Positions 21,701 to 34,318 of a stretch of DNA of 64,000 nt are shown here, piece after piece. Position numbers and translations under genes: made by a program. The notes under the pieces were generated by a model. It was not told the origin of the DNA, did not search any database, and worked only from the letters and a program-made list of their open reading frames with translations. Numbering within the stretch: the stretch's first letter is position 1; every line of letters starts with the position of its first letter. Origin of the DNA: Aphis gossypii (Eukaryota; Arthropoda; Insecta; Hemiptera; Aphididae); assembly GCF_020184175.1 (NCBI RefSeq), contig NW_026083118.1, positions 1-64,000 on the forward strand, in the 5' to 3' direction.

Positions 21701-23396
21701 CCGGAGCCGGTTTATCAAAATCTGGGTCGGCAAGTGACAAGTGGCTACATCGATCCCGAACCTGACTTGGCAACTGTTGGCCTGGCATATCAGAAGTGAT
21801 CGAGGAGAGCACCCAAGGCCTCATTTTGATGGCCATGGTATAATTGTCACGAGGCTGGATCGTCAGCTGGACCACACCCTGAACGTCCGGAACCGCCTGA
21901 CCTGACATTCCAGTTATCGGTACGGTCCAACGCGATGGCTTTAATCCCAACCTATCACAACAGGCAGAAGTGATCGCGCTTATCTGTGACGCGGAGTCTA
22001 TCAGGACACGGACACGTCGACAAATCCCGACAGTATCTCGGGCAAGTACCACAGCCGTACCTAACAACACTGTAGGAGTTGGTTGCCGACCAAGCAGAGC
22101 AGCTGGCGGACTAGTCTTCGGGTTAGGCTCTCTGTGGAGTAGAGCATGATGCCGTCGTTTACAAATAGCACACGAAGCAGAGCATTTGAAAGACATGTGG
22201 CCTTCACCGAAACAGATCATACATAACCGATGAGTGCATATGATCCCATACCGCTCATCAACCGACAAGGCCTTAAAGGTTAGACATTCGGCTAGCTGGT
22301 GAGCACCAGCACATACAACGCATTTTAACGACGCAGGGTTCGACGAAGACACTAGCGCGATCTTCCCTTCGCGCCGAGGACCACTATTTTTACCGTGCAC
22401 AGGGGTCCTGGATGAGCTTCCAGCCTGCTGTGCTCCAGCATTTTCGATAACTTGCATTCTCGATTTGACAAACCTAATCACGTTTTGAATAGACGGATAT
22501 TCTTCAGTATTCTCAGCCTCAAACAATCGCCTTGAAGACAGAGGCAGAGACCTGGAAGCCAAAGAGAATAACAAAAACGAAGACAGATCTGGAACGTTAA
22601 GAGATTCAAGGATAGCGATATTTTCATCGAACGTTTCAAGAAAGGTTTGCAGAGCAGCGAAAGTTTCAGAGGTGGCGACAGGAGCCGTCAGCAACTTGTC
22701 AATAATCGACGAAGCGAGTTTACGAGGTCTGTCGTACCTTTCTACTAAGGCGTTCCAGGCTAAGGTATAAGTGTCGTTAGAAACAACGAACCCTTTAAGC
22801 ATATCCTGCGGACCAGCATGAAGGCAACCTAGTAAGTAGTAAAACTTTTCTACGTTCGGAATGTCAAAACGTTGATCAACTAATGCCTTAAACCTATCTC
22901 GAAATGCTGGCCAGTTCTGGCATTCACCATCAAAATATGGTAAAGGAATATCAGGTAACCTGGATGGTTTCAAGGCCCTTTCAACAAGAGGACCAGCACA
23001 ATCTTTCGAAGTACTAGCAGAGCAACTAGAACTGTCAGTGGTGACCGTATCAGTGACCCGAACAATAGCATCGACGCCAACGGCCGATGTAGACTGGACA
23101 TTACACAAGGCCTTAGCTTCAATCACCAGCGACCGGATATCAGTATCAATATCTAACGAATACTCCCCCAACTGATCTAAATTGGAAAGTATATCTAATA
23201 AATTATTGCTTTCTATCTCAAAATTACTCCACAGATTGTCAAGATCAACAATAGCTATAGCTAGCTGAGCTTGTTTGGACTGATCCGAGGCTGAACTCCT
23301 AGCCAACGCATGGATTTGACGGATCCGAGCTATTATTTGATTCCTGCGTAGGATCACTCGATCCTTAGCCCTAACATCACGTTCAGCACCAGCCAT
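18737..23396 (-). pseudogene. BEL/Pao gag-pol polyprotein (one frameshift, integrase end missing)
   Basis: Gag starts at ATG 23396, with a DUF1759-type region (LPYFDGECQNWPAFRDRF) and Cys/His knuckles (CVVCAGAHQLAEC, CMICFGEGHMSFKC, CAICKRRHH). The aspartic protease has LIDSASQ. Reverse transcriptase has FTTDICKMYRQI and YMDDICVG (near 20760). RNase H starts with GFCDASGKGYA. The integrase has VGIDYAGP, YSDCGTNF and FGGIWEAA, i.e. all three acidic residues. BEL elements normally use one continuous frame; here a one-base shift near 21382 moves the reading into the next frame, giving two ORFs overlapping 21324-21535. After GGIWEAA the sequence no longer matches the family, marking the truncation. 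Confidence 0.93.
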
Positions 23397-24368
23397 ATTG
23401 CTGCAACTTTGGTATATTATAACAATATAATAATTTTAACAATAATAGTACAGAGCAATACTAACTTACTTGTTGGCGTTAACGATACCAGTTAACAGTA
23501 TACACCAGAATAAGACCAAATAATAAAGAATAAACAACGGGAAAAGAGCACCTCCTAATATTCTAAGAAATGTGAAAGTGTAACCGGGTGACCAAACATA
23601 CAAAATAACAATAAAATAATTATAATAACCTTGGTCCAGTTAAATAATTTAAACCCAATCTATAATATAGTATATCAACATACACTAGTATAGGCATAAT
23701 ATGCACATTAATTATATTAGTATTACAAATAAATTATCAACCAGCATGTAATAAAATAATAATAACTAAAATAAAAAATAATAAACAAATGAGCAATTGT
23801 TTAAGATCTCAATAGGGTAATATGTAACACCTAGACCAGTAGCTAGCGAGCAATACCTATACCTAATACACAAATATTAAAACAGATGTATGTAAATTTA
23901 ATACAGGGAACAATGTTAACACCGCATAAATGTGTATAATTAAATTATATAGTTTGCTAATTGAATCTTAATAATTAAAAGCTGATACTATATCATTCAC
24001 TCAAGCAGCTATTGTGAATATATTTTAACAATCAGCCCCAAAAATATATTAATTTTACTAATTTACTATGTCCATAACACATGAATGACTGAACAGTCAG
24101 TGAGTTAAATAAATATATTGACAAATAGCACTTATACTGAACCTATTACCTTGGGAGCACAATGGTAATAAATAATAATATAAGAAACTAGTATGTGTCA
24201 CTGCTAACGCAGACCTAATGACAGCTCAACGCCACTGACACTAGATATGACATAAACCAGATAATAAAAATAAAGAAAAACAGAAGCACCTTATAACCTA
24301 ATGCTACAACTATGATCAATAATGAATAACTCACCCGAATCCTGAGTATCAAAGTCTGATGGAACAAT
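23397..24368 (-). other. Untranslated leader of the BEL/Pao element
   Basis: About 970 bp of AT-rich sequence between primer binding site and gag ATG, without a convincing ORF. GTGAGT and GTAAGT donor-like sites are present on the minus strand, but splicing cannot be shown. Confidence 0.4.
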
Positions 24369-24388
24369 CAAACCACGCTCTGCTACCA
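24369..24388 (-). promoter_or_regulatory. Primer binding site of the BEL/Pao element
   Basis: Minus strand TGGTAGCAGAGCGTGGTTTG starts two bases after the LTR end ...AACA. A TGG start directly after the LTR is what a tRNA 3'-CCA primer requires. The tRNA is not identified. Confidence 0.6.
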
Positions 24389-24389
24389 A

Positions 24390-25091
24390 TGTTTGTACCG
24401 ACGAGCCTTTTAGCAAGGTTATCGTCAGATACACAGTCCTCAGGACCTGAATGGATGAATTATATGGGAACAATAAGGTAACTAACAATAATTATGATAA
24501 CAGAATAACGTTACAAATCATATAATATATTAACAACACAAAAAAAAACAAGTGTATAAGGGGGAGACGGGGATCACCGTTCTGGGCGCCGGAGCTGGCT
24601 GTCGTGGGAAGGCTGATCTGCTGAATGCCCGAACTCTGGACCACGTGGATTGCAAGTACTGCTTATGGCTGATCTGCTAATACCGCAACGGACCACAATA
24701 ACGTCACGTAGTATGGATTACAACACGCTCGACGACGATAGTGAACACGGCAGTAACGGACTGAGTTAAAGGAGCGACGAAGTCTGTTGGAGCGCGATGA
24801 GCGTACGAACAACACTCGATAAACAATGGCGATCACCACGAATTTGGACGGAACAGTCGAACACATAAAAAACCACAAGTCGAACGTGACAAAACGTGGG
24901 ACAGCGAGTGACGAGCGTACGAAAAACACGTTAGCAGCGTCGTTTCCCAGAGCAGGGCGGCAGGCGAGACAGTGTCGCCAACTCTACGTCCGACCAACGT
25001 GGTCATCGTACAGACGGCACAGCACCCGGGGCTGGTCAAACTGCACGGACGGATCGAACAGGGGCAATATGTGGCAAATTTGTACTGAACA
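24390..25091 (-). repeat. 5' LTR of the BEL/Pao element (about 702 bp)
   Basis: Minus-strand boundaries TGTTCAG (25091) and ACAAACA (24390) give a TG...CA unit next to the primer binding site. GC-rich compared with its surroundings. No 3' LTR remains for comparison, so the outer edge rests on sequence form alone. Confidence 0.5.
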
Positions 25092-25321
25092 ACTTTTTTT
25101 TTATTTATTTAAATTATTTGTAAATCCCGTATTAACATTTTTTTATGTACTTACATATTTTTCTTAAAATTTATTCGTTAAATATCGTTTAATATTATAG
25201 GTACTTATATTAATAATAATGTATATTAGGTGTATTCAATGCATGATACATGCATGCATTTTCAGTTTTCACTGCAACTGTGTACTGTGGTACTGGACTA
25301 TAAAAATATTATTTGTCAGAT

Positions 25322-26619
25322 AAAGAACAAACTAATGCTGCAGATGAACATTATGGTAATGCGGATGCTCTTGAAATTAAAGACATCAAAGACCCAGATT
25401 TTATACACGAAATGAACTTATTAGTCAGGTAATTTTTAGAAAAATATATTATGTGTATTTATTATACCAATTATGTACTTAAATTATGAAGGGGCCAGGG
25501 GGATATCTTCTTTTTCAAACATGTTTTAGTGTCTCTTCTTATTATTATACCTTACCTAACGAAACATTTAAATCTTCATGTAGGCATTTTTTTTAACGCA
25601 GGTATACAGTGTTTGAATAAAAGCCACATATAATTAAGTAGCTTTTATATAATATTCAAATCTTTTATGTATATCTTACGGTGAGTATTATGTGTTAGAA
25701 ATTAATTATTTACCATACTATTTTAGAGCACTGGGAGAAGTTGATCGTTTTCATATAGAAAACATAGCAAAAGATCAAGCTAATAGTGAAATGTGGAAAC
25801 GTGAAAGACATTGTTGACTTACAGCGAGTAATTTTGGACGTATTTGTAAAATGCGCCGAAATACAAGCCATAAAAATGTGATACATTCAATACTGTACTC
25901 TACTTTCAGTACAAAGTATATATTAATGTTTTATGTTTCAAAATAAATAAATAATTATTTTAACCAACGAATATATAATTATTATAGTGCAATACAGTAC
26001 GGGAAAGGCATGGAGCATATTGCTAAATTAATATTTGAAGAAATTTCAGGGTATAAAGTAAAAAGTTGTGGATTGTTTATTGATAAAGAATACCCATATC
26101 TTGCTGCTAGTCCAGGTTTGTATATCTGTATAACTTATGTTGTAAGACATAATGTTCTAGACGTTCGACTATTTGAGTATAAATAATATATAGTCGAGTG
26201 GGAGTGTTAACTGGTATTTAGATCACCTAAATTAAATGTTTTTTTTTTCCAAACCATATGTCAGATGGAATTATTGGTGAAAAAAAGTTGATAGAAATAA
26301 AAGCACCTTAAGCAGCAAAAGACACTAATAATGGAGTAGAAGCTGTTGAGACAGGAAAAGTATAATAATTAGAAATTAACAAATGAATTCAATTTAACTT
26401 GAGTATTTTAATTTTAGTTAAACTACTGTACAATCGAAAATGGTAATTTAATTTAAAAAAAAAAAACCATAATTATTTTTACCAAATTCAAGGGCAAATG
26501 CATGTATCAGAAAGAAAGTTGTGTTTTTTTATAATTTATACTCCACAGTGGATATCAATTCAGGAAATAAATTATGATTATGAATTTTGGACAACTCATA
26601 TGGTCCACAAATTAAAAAC
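25322..26619 (+). pseudogene. Multi-exon YqaJ-type exonuclease gene remnant
   Basis: Exons with matching phases: about 25322-25428 (ends before GTAATT), 25727-25915, 25988-26115, 26265-26359 and about 26493-26619. Encoded YqaJ motifs: LTASNFGRICKMR in exon 2, AIQYGKGMEHIAKL and LAASP in exon 3, DGIIGEKKLIEIKAP in exon 4 (the Asp and Glu-x-Lys active site), QIQGQMHVSERKLCFF in exon 5. Breaks: TGA in exon 2 just before LTASNF, TAA at 26309-26311. No transposase partner is seen, so whether it came from a mobile element or a host gene is open. It is different from the ISL2EU nuclease at 10067. Confidence 0.75.
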
Positions 26620-26728
26620 GTGAGTACCTAACGTAGTTATATTAATGTATAAATATACTATAATATTATGTTATTGCTGCAAACAGTGCAAACTGAATAT
26701 TCTAGCGGCATACTATACTAACTATATT

Positions 26729-26760
26729 AGGGTGGTCCAAAAAAACTTATTAAAAAAATT
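26729..26760 (+). repeat. Possible terminal repeat start (AGGGTGGTCC)
   Basis: AGGGTGGTCCAAAAAAACTT looks like a DNA-transposon end and lies left of the hAT-like gene. No inverted partner was found by eye to the right. Confidence 0.25.
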
Positions 26761-27408
26761 CAAAATGAGTACCCTCCCATTTTTTTAAGTGATAAGAAAA
26801 AATAATTCTGCGAAAATTTGGACTTGATAACTCAACCCCTTCACTTGCCGCAATAGGGTTAAATAATGGCCCAAAGGGTTTTTTTTAAAATTTTTTTTAA
26901 TTATTTTAAAAACTAAAACTTTTACAAAAAAAATTATAAATTATAAATTATAGATAAATATATTGTCTACAAAATATGTTATTATACAAATTCTATTTAA
27001 TCCATTATTTCATATAAAAAAAAACGAATATAAAAAATATTTTAATATACTGAAAAATATTTTTTACTATTATTCAAAAATATTAAGCCCATTTTTATTA
27101 TAAATTTGATAGACATTGTCGGCTAAATGATGGATACATTTTTCTGTAGTCTTGAACAACCTGAAAAATAAGTTGTATTATGTTATATTATATTTTTTAA
27201 TTATTTAATATCATAGTTAAAACTAATATTTATTGGTACAAACTTGTAATAAGTATTGCTTTTGTTCTTCATTTTTTGTCGCTTTTTGATTAAACTCTTC
27301 CGTCAACTTGACATTTCTTTCCGCTGTGTCATTAACTACCTTTAATGAAATTAGGATACTTCGTGCATTTTTAAAGCTATCGTTGTTGGGCCATTCAAGT
27401 GGATCTAG

Positions 27409-28440
27409 TTATAAGAAATCAGTACAAATATTGAACCGAGAAAATGTACTGAATGTATGTGGTGTAAACAAGTCTGTTGGTAAATCACGATTTAAAAAAT
27501 CTGTTACTTCTTCTGGCTTTAATGACAATTTTTTTAGAGGTTCTATACTATTATCATTATTTTCTTTTAAAATGTCCACCATTTTTCTTTTTTCTTCTAT
27601 TTTAATTCGTTCATCAAACAATGAAAATAATATACATTCGTCATTTAAATACCATAAATGATTAATTAATTTCTTTATCGCTAATTCCGCTATTTTTTTA
27701 TTAATATTTTTATATAACACTAATTTTTTTAAAAAAATAATATCATTTAATGGTGCCTCGATAGCATTCATGCAGTTAAACCACTGTTCTGCGTAACATG
27801 TAATAATAAAACAACATATTTCTTTGATTGCACATTCTTCTCTAGGTATTAATTTATATTGTTGTTTAAACATAAATATTTTTAGGCAGTAAATAGATTT
27901 CGCCATCCACCTTGCCAGATGATAGGCGCCAGGTTGTCGGAAGTTGGTACCATTTGGAGGTTTTCCTCCTAGAAATATTATAATTAATTCTAAAAATTCT
28001 TTATAATCATTTCTAGGTAATTCTTCCCTGATTTTTTTTTCTGCGAATAACAATACCTCCGTAGATACATTTTTTAGTTTGTCATAAATCGCTTGATCAG
28101 TTTTAAAAGTGGAATAGTTTGACTTATCTATGTTTGGCCAATTTTTTTGGAATTTTTTAAAAATAGGTATATCTGGACCGGACATAACAGAGAGTTTTGA
28201 TTCAGAAAAAACACCTGCTAAGACAATTTCATACATATGATGACGGCAGGCTAATAATAAAAGTTGTCTTTCTAATTTTTGTTCTAAAAGAATACATGCT
28301 CCATTCAATCGACCCGTATTAGAAGCAGTGGTGTCAACTACCATAGCTTGAATTTTATCTTTCAACGACCATTCAAGTAATATGTCATAAACTGCAGATG
28401 ATACCTCGGATCCCGTACATGATGTGAGGCCAGGGATATA
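27409..28440 (-). pseudogene. hAT-like transposase fragment (RNase H-like core)
   Basis: A long minus frame open from about 28440 to 27409. It carries MVVDTTASNTGRLNGAC (an Asp-containing strand as in the hAT catalytic core), LACRHHMYEIVL (like the hAT Cys/His helix), GPDIPIFKKF, and YHLARWMAKSIYCLKIF near the middle. Proteins with these blocks are abundant mobile-element transposases in aphid-like and hydra-like genomes. The N-terminus (zinc finger and first Asp) is missing; the upstream region contains a (TA)n run near 28437. Superfamily is hAT-like by pattern only. Confidence 0.55.
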
Positions 28441-28684
28441 TATATATATATTGCTGATACTACCTTTATAAATAGATTTTTTTTTTATTTGCAGTAATAT
28501 TAAGTTTTATTGTTATATCAATTGTAGCTGGGCAATTCGCATTTTTCGATAATCCTTTTTTATTAATTTCAGGTTTTTTAAAATTACTATGTTGACATAC
28601 AAATTTTTTACTAAATAAAAATATTAATTCATTTTAATATGTACTTATTATAAAATTTGTTATTTATAATAACTGTAAAAGACC

Positions 28685-28870
28685 TTACGAGCAAACAATT
28701 CTTTGGCCATTTGGAATATTGGAGCGATAGTTCCAATGAGTAAAATTCAACTCTCCAAATTCAGAAACCCAATTATTGAGATCTTCCATACATGTTAAGT
28801 TCGATCTGATGTTAACGGTATTCCCAATTTCTCCAACAATTTCATTTGTATATTTTTTTGGATATATCAT
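28685..28870 (-). CDS. Unrecognised 61-codon ORF
   Basis: ATG 28870; contains WVSEFGELNFTHWNYRSN followed by IPNGQRIVCS and a stop. The W..EF....FT.W..RS pattern recalls the N-terminal part of SWIM/FAR1-like element proteins, but too little remains to name it. It could be an upstream exon of the neighbouring element gene or chance. Confidence 0.2.
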   Translation of the reverse strand: MIYPKKYTNEIVGEIGNTVNIRSNLTCMEDLNNWVSEFGELNFTHWNYRSNIPNGQRIVCS

Positions 28871-29111
28871 TTTGTCAAATTTAAAATTTAAAATAAAAGT
28901 TTAAAGTTTAAAAGTATTAACACTTAAAACGTCTATAAAAGTTTAAAAATTCAAAATTCAGAACAACCGGAAATTCTGAACAGAATTTGATAATTGATAA
29001 CAGATAATTGATAGCGAAGTCGTTATCTCATTGGGATTAGAGCCAATCGCAGGACAGTATTTTCATTGGGTTCTCTAACAATGTACGCTTTGCTTATATG
29101 CTACCGGTGGT

Positions 29112-29375
29112 GAGAACGACCTGCCTCTCAAAATGAAACGGATTCAGTTCCTGATTAGGTTGTTGTTTGCGATGACAGTCAATAAGTCTCAGGGTCAAAC
29201 GTTAGACCGAGTTGGATTGTTTCTACTGTTGCCGGTGTTCACTCATGGGCATCTGTACGTTGCATTTTCCAGAGTCAGAAACGCTCAATCTGTCAAAGTC
29301 GGCATGTACGATGATGGTAACGGTCAATTCGTCACAAAGAACATTGTGTACAGGGAAGTTCTACTAACACGGTAG
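29112..29375 (+). pseudogene. Helitron helicase (PIF1-like) C-terminal fragment
   Basis: The frame starts upstream of ATG 29133 (ENDLPLKMKRIQF) and contains LLFAMTVNKSQGQTLDRVG and HGHLYVAFSRVRNAQSVKV, the last helicase motifs of Helitron Rep-Hel proteins, then TKNIVYREVL and a stop. The Rep domain and the rest of the helicase are missing. No clear Helitron 3' hairpin plus CTRR end was pinned down. Confidence 0.85.
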
Positions 29376-30783
29376 TAGGTATTAGCGACGGTGAAATTGT
29401 TCACAAAAAAACAATATCAGATTTAAAATAAATTAAATATAGTATTTTGTTCCTAAACATCGCTTTAGTATTGGTCACTCTTAATTATACATTTTACTTC
29501 TGATATATTTTTTTTGAGACTTTCTAGCCGGAGACTACATCATTAATTTTTATACAACTCGGTTGTATACCGATCATGGGTCTTTGATCCACCGGGCGAT
29601 GGCCATTTGAAGTACCTAATCCTTAGGGATCCATATATTCTTAGGTACTTCATGTACAGTTGGGTTGGTTCTTCCTACAGTCATGTAGCTGCTATTCACT
29701 GAGCACTGTGGAGAGAAAGTTCGACAACCTCCACGTGGTTCTCTCTGGATGCGAATTAGCTACAAAGCGGATTCGTAACTAATAGTCGAACAAGTATTTC
29801 ACATTTCAACTGTATAACAAATTTTTTATTATTATTATCATTAAAATATATAATATAATACAATATTTGATCGGTTTGACTCTGTGATATTGTGATTAAT
29901 TTATACATCACAAAACATCTGTCATCTAAGCACCATGTATTTTTTGTACTACTGTTTTTTTTATTAATTTATATATTATGAGACGTTATGTTTAAAATGC
30001 TGGTTTAATGTAAACCAGTTATCAAAACATTATACATACTCATTCATCTTGACACTAACAAAGCATTATTGCTTTTAATTGGTCCTGAATAAACCAATAC
30101 ATTTATTACAATAAATTGTCTTATTTTTATTTAACTTATTATATTTGATTAATGATGAGCTATTAATTATAGTTATCAAACAATTATATATTGTTTGTTG
30201 TTAATATTCTTTATTTTATTTATCTTTCTTTCACATATATTAATAATACTAACTATATAACGAATACGTGACACTGGTCAACTATGTAAAATATTGGTAC
30301 AATAAAGGATTTCGATAACATCAACAAAATGATTTTAATATGCTTAAAAATATTTTATTAGAAAATAAGTGTTTGTATGTCCTTGGCACGATGGCATGCA
30401 AAAATGTATTAGGTATATATGATGGCTCATCTCAATTCTATACTCTTCATTTTTTTTATTGCATTATATTATTATAATATTTATTTACACACACACACAC
30501 ATACTTATAAAATTGATATGTTTCATGAATAAAAGCCACTGAAAGAGTTATGTACAGGTATAGTTAGGTAAGTCAAAGTTGTAATTGCAAATATTCTGAA
30601 TCATACTTAAGAGTTTCTGTAGGAAATGTTTATGACACTTTGGTTATAGTATTTTATTATGCATGTCCTTTAAATTGACTATGATGTAATGTGTAATACG
30701 TTTTAATGTATACTGTAACAATTTCTCTGAATAAATTATATATATTATTATTTCCTATATTAAATATTGTTATATATTGTATT
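29376..30783. other. Non-coding stretch with a perfect inverted repeat
   Basis: Contains an 11-bp perfect inverted repeat GAAGTACCTAA/TTAGGTACTTC (29609-29619 and 29641-29651) with a 21-bp loop, a short GGAGAGAA/TTCTCTC pair near 29710-29745, and an (AC)n run near 30488. No gene supported. Confidence 0.5.
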
Positions 30784-30973
30784 TGTAGTGAGCCGGTCTT
30801 AGTGAAGATGGCTCAACACGATTTAACGACAAAGTTCACTTTGTCGTATGTCTTCTTCAGAGAGCGTAGGATGTTTGAAGTTAATAAACAACTCGTTTGA
30901 ATTCAAAGTTATTTACTCAATGTGACAATGTATATAATAAAAGCTAGCCCGATGTGTTGTTAAGTATAGAACA
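30784..30973 (+). repeat. Dispersed repeat, copy B
   Basis: Second copy of 14427-14572, with about 45 bp more (TTCTTCAGAGAGCGTAGG...) after TTGTCGTATG. Same orientation. Confidence 0.7.
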
Positions 30974-31762
30974 GTAAAACAGAAGTATTATGACTGAATA
31001 TAATATGTTACAATACAGATTGGATGGACATGTTATTATAGTAACTTAATATGGTAAATATGAATTTATTAAATGTATTATGTTATTTAATATTATTAAT
31101 ATTAAATTTATTTACAAAGATTCTTCTATTTTCATCATTTTTATGTGAAAATGAAATTAAAAAAAATGTATTATACCCAATAGCCCATGTAAATTAACCA
31201 ATACTACCTATTATACTGCTTAATTTCTTTTTTTTAATTAATATAAAACAATATACTTAAGATTACAATAAGCTGAATAAGTATACATAAATGTATTAAT
31301 TATGTATGCTACTTTCAAAAAATAAAAAATACCTATAACAATACCAACGGTGCCAACACTCAACATAATTATAATGGTACTTAATACACACATGTTAACA
31401 TATTATTATTATTAGGTTAACCTATTAGCTGCACAAATACCTGTAATTGTAATGTAAGTAATTTTATCGAACTTATACTTTCCTTTACAAACATGATACA
31501 TTGAAGTTGCACTACTACAACTGATACTATTATTTAATTATTAGATACTCATATATTATTATTATTATTATTATCGTATGGTATTATAGACAAGCATTAC
31601 AACACAATACAATTATTAACAAATAAATTTTGTAAGAATAGAACAAAATAATAAAATAAAGTAGTAACATATAGTACAATATAATTAGTCAGTAATTATG
31701 GTAACATGGTAACTTCTATGTGGTAGGATGATTTTCTATAGGGGAATATCAAGTGATCTCAG
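30974..31762. other. Non-coding AT-rich stretch
   Basis: No gene supported; (ATT)n run near 31556. The last tens of bases probably belong to the 3' UTR of the LINE to the right. Confidence 0.4.
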
Positions 31763-33790
31763 CTAGGTTAGAGCTGCATTCGAAATGTTGTGGATGTCGG
31801 CAATGGGTTTATTGAAAGCTCGGATTGGGCAATGTCTTATTATATGTTCCATTGTTTGAGATGAATGGCCACATTCGCAAGCAGGGAAGTCTTTCAACCC
31901 CCATCTGTATAAATTGTCTCCAGATCTCCCGTGTCTGGTTCGAAGTCTGTTCAAGGTGACCCATTCTCGTCGTTTAAGTGAGAAGCCTGGTACTTTTGAG
32001 CATGGGTCAGTGATTATTTGATGACTTTCGGGGTTTGATAGACTCCATTTTGATCTCCAGTCGTTATCTCCGTTGAATTTGTTTTCAATGAGGTCTTTCG
32101 CTGTTAAACAGACAGGTTTCTTCGAATTGAGTCTCAAAGTGCGATCCGTAGGTATATCTTTATTTATTGGGAGTTTTTCATTGCACTTGTATTTAGACCA
32201 TTCTCTCGTTGTAGCTATCAAGCGTCGAATATGAGGTGGATGTATGTTACATAACACCGGAAGCCACTGTGTGGGGGTAGTTTTTACTACACCTGTGATA
32301 ACACGCATGGTTGAGTTAAGTTGTACATCGATTTTTGAACAGTGTGCGCTATTAGCCATACAGGGGCAGTATATTCTGCAGCTGAGTAGACCAGAGCTAG
32401 AGCAGATGTCCGAAGGGTTTCGGTTGAGGCTCCCCAAGTTGAGCCAGCGAGCTTCTGAATGATGTTGTTCCTTGTCCTTATTTTTGCAGCGGTATTTTGT
32501 AGGTGATTTTTGTACGTGAGTGTTCTATCGAGGGTAACTCCGAGATATTTAGGGGTAAGGTTATATGCTAATATTTGATATCCGAATGTAATAGTTGGTT
32601 GGTGTTTTGCTAATTTGTTGTTTAAATGGAAAGTTGAAACTTCTGTTTTTTGTATGTTTGGTTTAAGGCGCCACTGTTGGAAGTATTTTCTAAGTTTTTC
32701 TAGATCTTGATTGAATATGGCTTCATTATTTTCAAATTTTTCATGTTGTGTAGCTACCGTAATGTCGTCTGCGTATGCAAATTTTCGAGAGATTGTACTC
32801 GGTAAATCACTGATGTAAAGGTTAAACAGAGTCGGTGCCAGTACTGATCCCTGGGGTAGTCCATTATTTAGTTGTTTCGTCGAGCTTTGGGAGGCTCCTA
32901 AATGGACTTTAAAATATCGATTCGTTAGCATTTCATTTAAAAGATTGTGAAGCGTCAGACATTTGGTAGTTTTCAGAAGTTTGAACAATAGACCTTCTCT
33001 CCATACGGTGTCATATGCAGCTGTTAGATCTATAAACTCGGCTGTTGTCTTTTTCTTATTTTGGAACCCTTTTTCAATGTAGTTGGTGAGAGCTGCAATT
33101 TGATCCGTGCAGTTTCTGCCAGGGCGAAATCTGGCTTGTTCGAAGGGTGTAATGGCGTCAATGGTAGGTCCAATTCGGTTCAGTACAAGGCGTTCCAATA
33201 ATTTATAACACACTCTAAGCCTTAGAGTCTAAGGAGAGCTATTGGGCGATAACTATCTGCTGCGTTGGTAGGCTTTCCGGGTTTGCAGATTGCTATGATT
33301 TTTGATTTTTTAAAAATTGTAGGGATTTTTGTATTTGTAAGTATATTATTAAAGAATTTCATAAGCCACGCTCTTGCTCTAGGTCCAGTATGTTTTATAA
33401 ATTCAGGGTAAATATTGTCGAGTCCTGCCACTTTTCCAGGTTTTATCATAAGTATGGATTCACTTATTTCTTCAATCGAAAATGGGGCTGCTTGTGCTGT
33501 CCTTTCGTTGGCTACGATTTTTAGGTTTCTAAGTTTTGATTTTATATCCTTGGTGGCTTGTTTATCTGGTGTTGCTCTAGATAGGTTTACAATACGATTA
33601 GCTACAAGATTGGGGTTAACTTGATTTTTTTTTCTTTTTCTTTATTTGCATTATATTTGCCGTTTCCACCAAGCTTTCGGAGAAGAGCCCATGCTTTCCG
33701 ACTTGAGTGTTTGAAATCAGTATGTTCAACAAGATTCAACCATTTTTCTTTGCGTTGATTACTTAAAGCTTGTATTAATTTCGTTGCAAT
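31763..33790 (-). pseudogene. LINE (I/Jockey-group) ORF2, reverse transcriptase part
   Basis: Minus frames from about 33790 to 31763. A linker (RKAWALLRKLGG region, near 33690) leads to RT: PGKVAGLDNIYPEFIK, KIIAICKPGKPTNAADSYRP, FRPGRNCTDQI, LTAAYDTVW, LPQGSVLAPTLFNLYI and FAYADDI (catalytic, near 32775). The C-terminus has a CECG....T.EHIIRHCP zinc-knuckle-like block at about 31850. Breaks: stop and shift near 33215, and another near 32300-32430. The endonuclease half is missing; the frame ends where a gypsy LTR fragment begins at about 33790. Confidence 0.88.
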
Positions 33791-33953
33791 CTCATATACA
33801 TCATTAGTGCACTATAATTATTGATGCGCTTACTATCCCGACACGTGTCATGGTCATAGTAGCATCCGCATTACCCTGGACACGAGGCACGGTCATATTA
33901 ACTTAGCCTTGATATCTCGTAGTTATCTTATAGATATCTCATAGCCCATAACA
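33785..33953 (-). repeat. 3' LTR fragment of the minus gypsy copy
   Basis: Starts TGTTATGGGCTA at 33953 (minus) and matches the start of the 37197-37607 LTR, including ATCAAGGCTAAGTTAATATGA, GTGTCGGGATAGTAAGCG and AATTATAGTGCACTAATGATG with a few changes. It keeps two direct units around CGTGTC where the plus LTR has one. Only the first approximately 170 bp remain. Confidence 0.75.
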
Positions 33954-33962
33954 CTTCCCCAC
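33954..33962 (-). promoter_or_regulatory. Polypurine tract
   Basis: Minus-strand GTGGGGAAG lies directly upstream of the LTR start TGTTATG, the position where plus-strand synthesis is primed in LTR retrotransposons. Confidence 0.6.
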
Positions 33963-34318
33963 AAAAAAAAGATTTATGTCTGCAAGACAGAAATCTTTAC
34001 AATTTTTTCTTAAATGCACTCAGTTACACTTACAATTTCAGTTTTACATTGGTAACTTAATAATAATGTTAGTTATATCAAATTTAAATCAATTAAGAAT
34101 ACAATATAAAGTATGTAAGTATAGTATATATTATTTATATATATATTTTTTAAATCTCCTTCACCTTGATTAATACAATTAAAATAATAAAATAAATTCG
34201 TGAATAATTAATTAATATTACACACGAATGTTACTTTCTACCCACATACCAAATAAAATAACTGAATAACTATACTTACACATAGGATATAATAATATTT
34301 ATATTTTAAAATGCTTTA

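Larger units (their letters stand above)
18737..25091 (-). mobile_element. BEL/Pao LTR retrotransposon, 3'-truncated
   Basis: Minus-strand element: 5' LTR about 24390-25091, primer binding site, leader about 1 kb, gag-pol 23396-18737. The coding region ends just after the integrase Glu motif (PHFGGIWEAA), so the integrase C-terminus and 3' LTR are missing. GC content and codon use are clearly higher than the AT-rich surroundings, which marks it as a younger, foreign-looking insertion. Confidence 0.92.

Noticed and set aside
24574..24592. GGCGCCCAGAACGG as primer binding site of the BEL/Pao element
   Set aside because: A better site (TGGTAGCAGAGCG) sits directly after a CA-ending LTR at 24390; this motif then lies inside the LTR.
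29609..29651. Helitron 3' terminal hairpin
   Set aside because: The inverted repeat is AT-rich, 230 bp past the helicase and not followed by a CTRR end at the usual distance.
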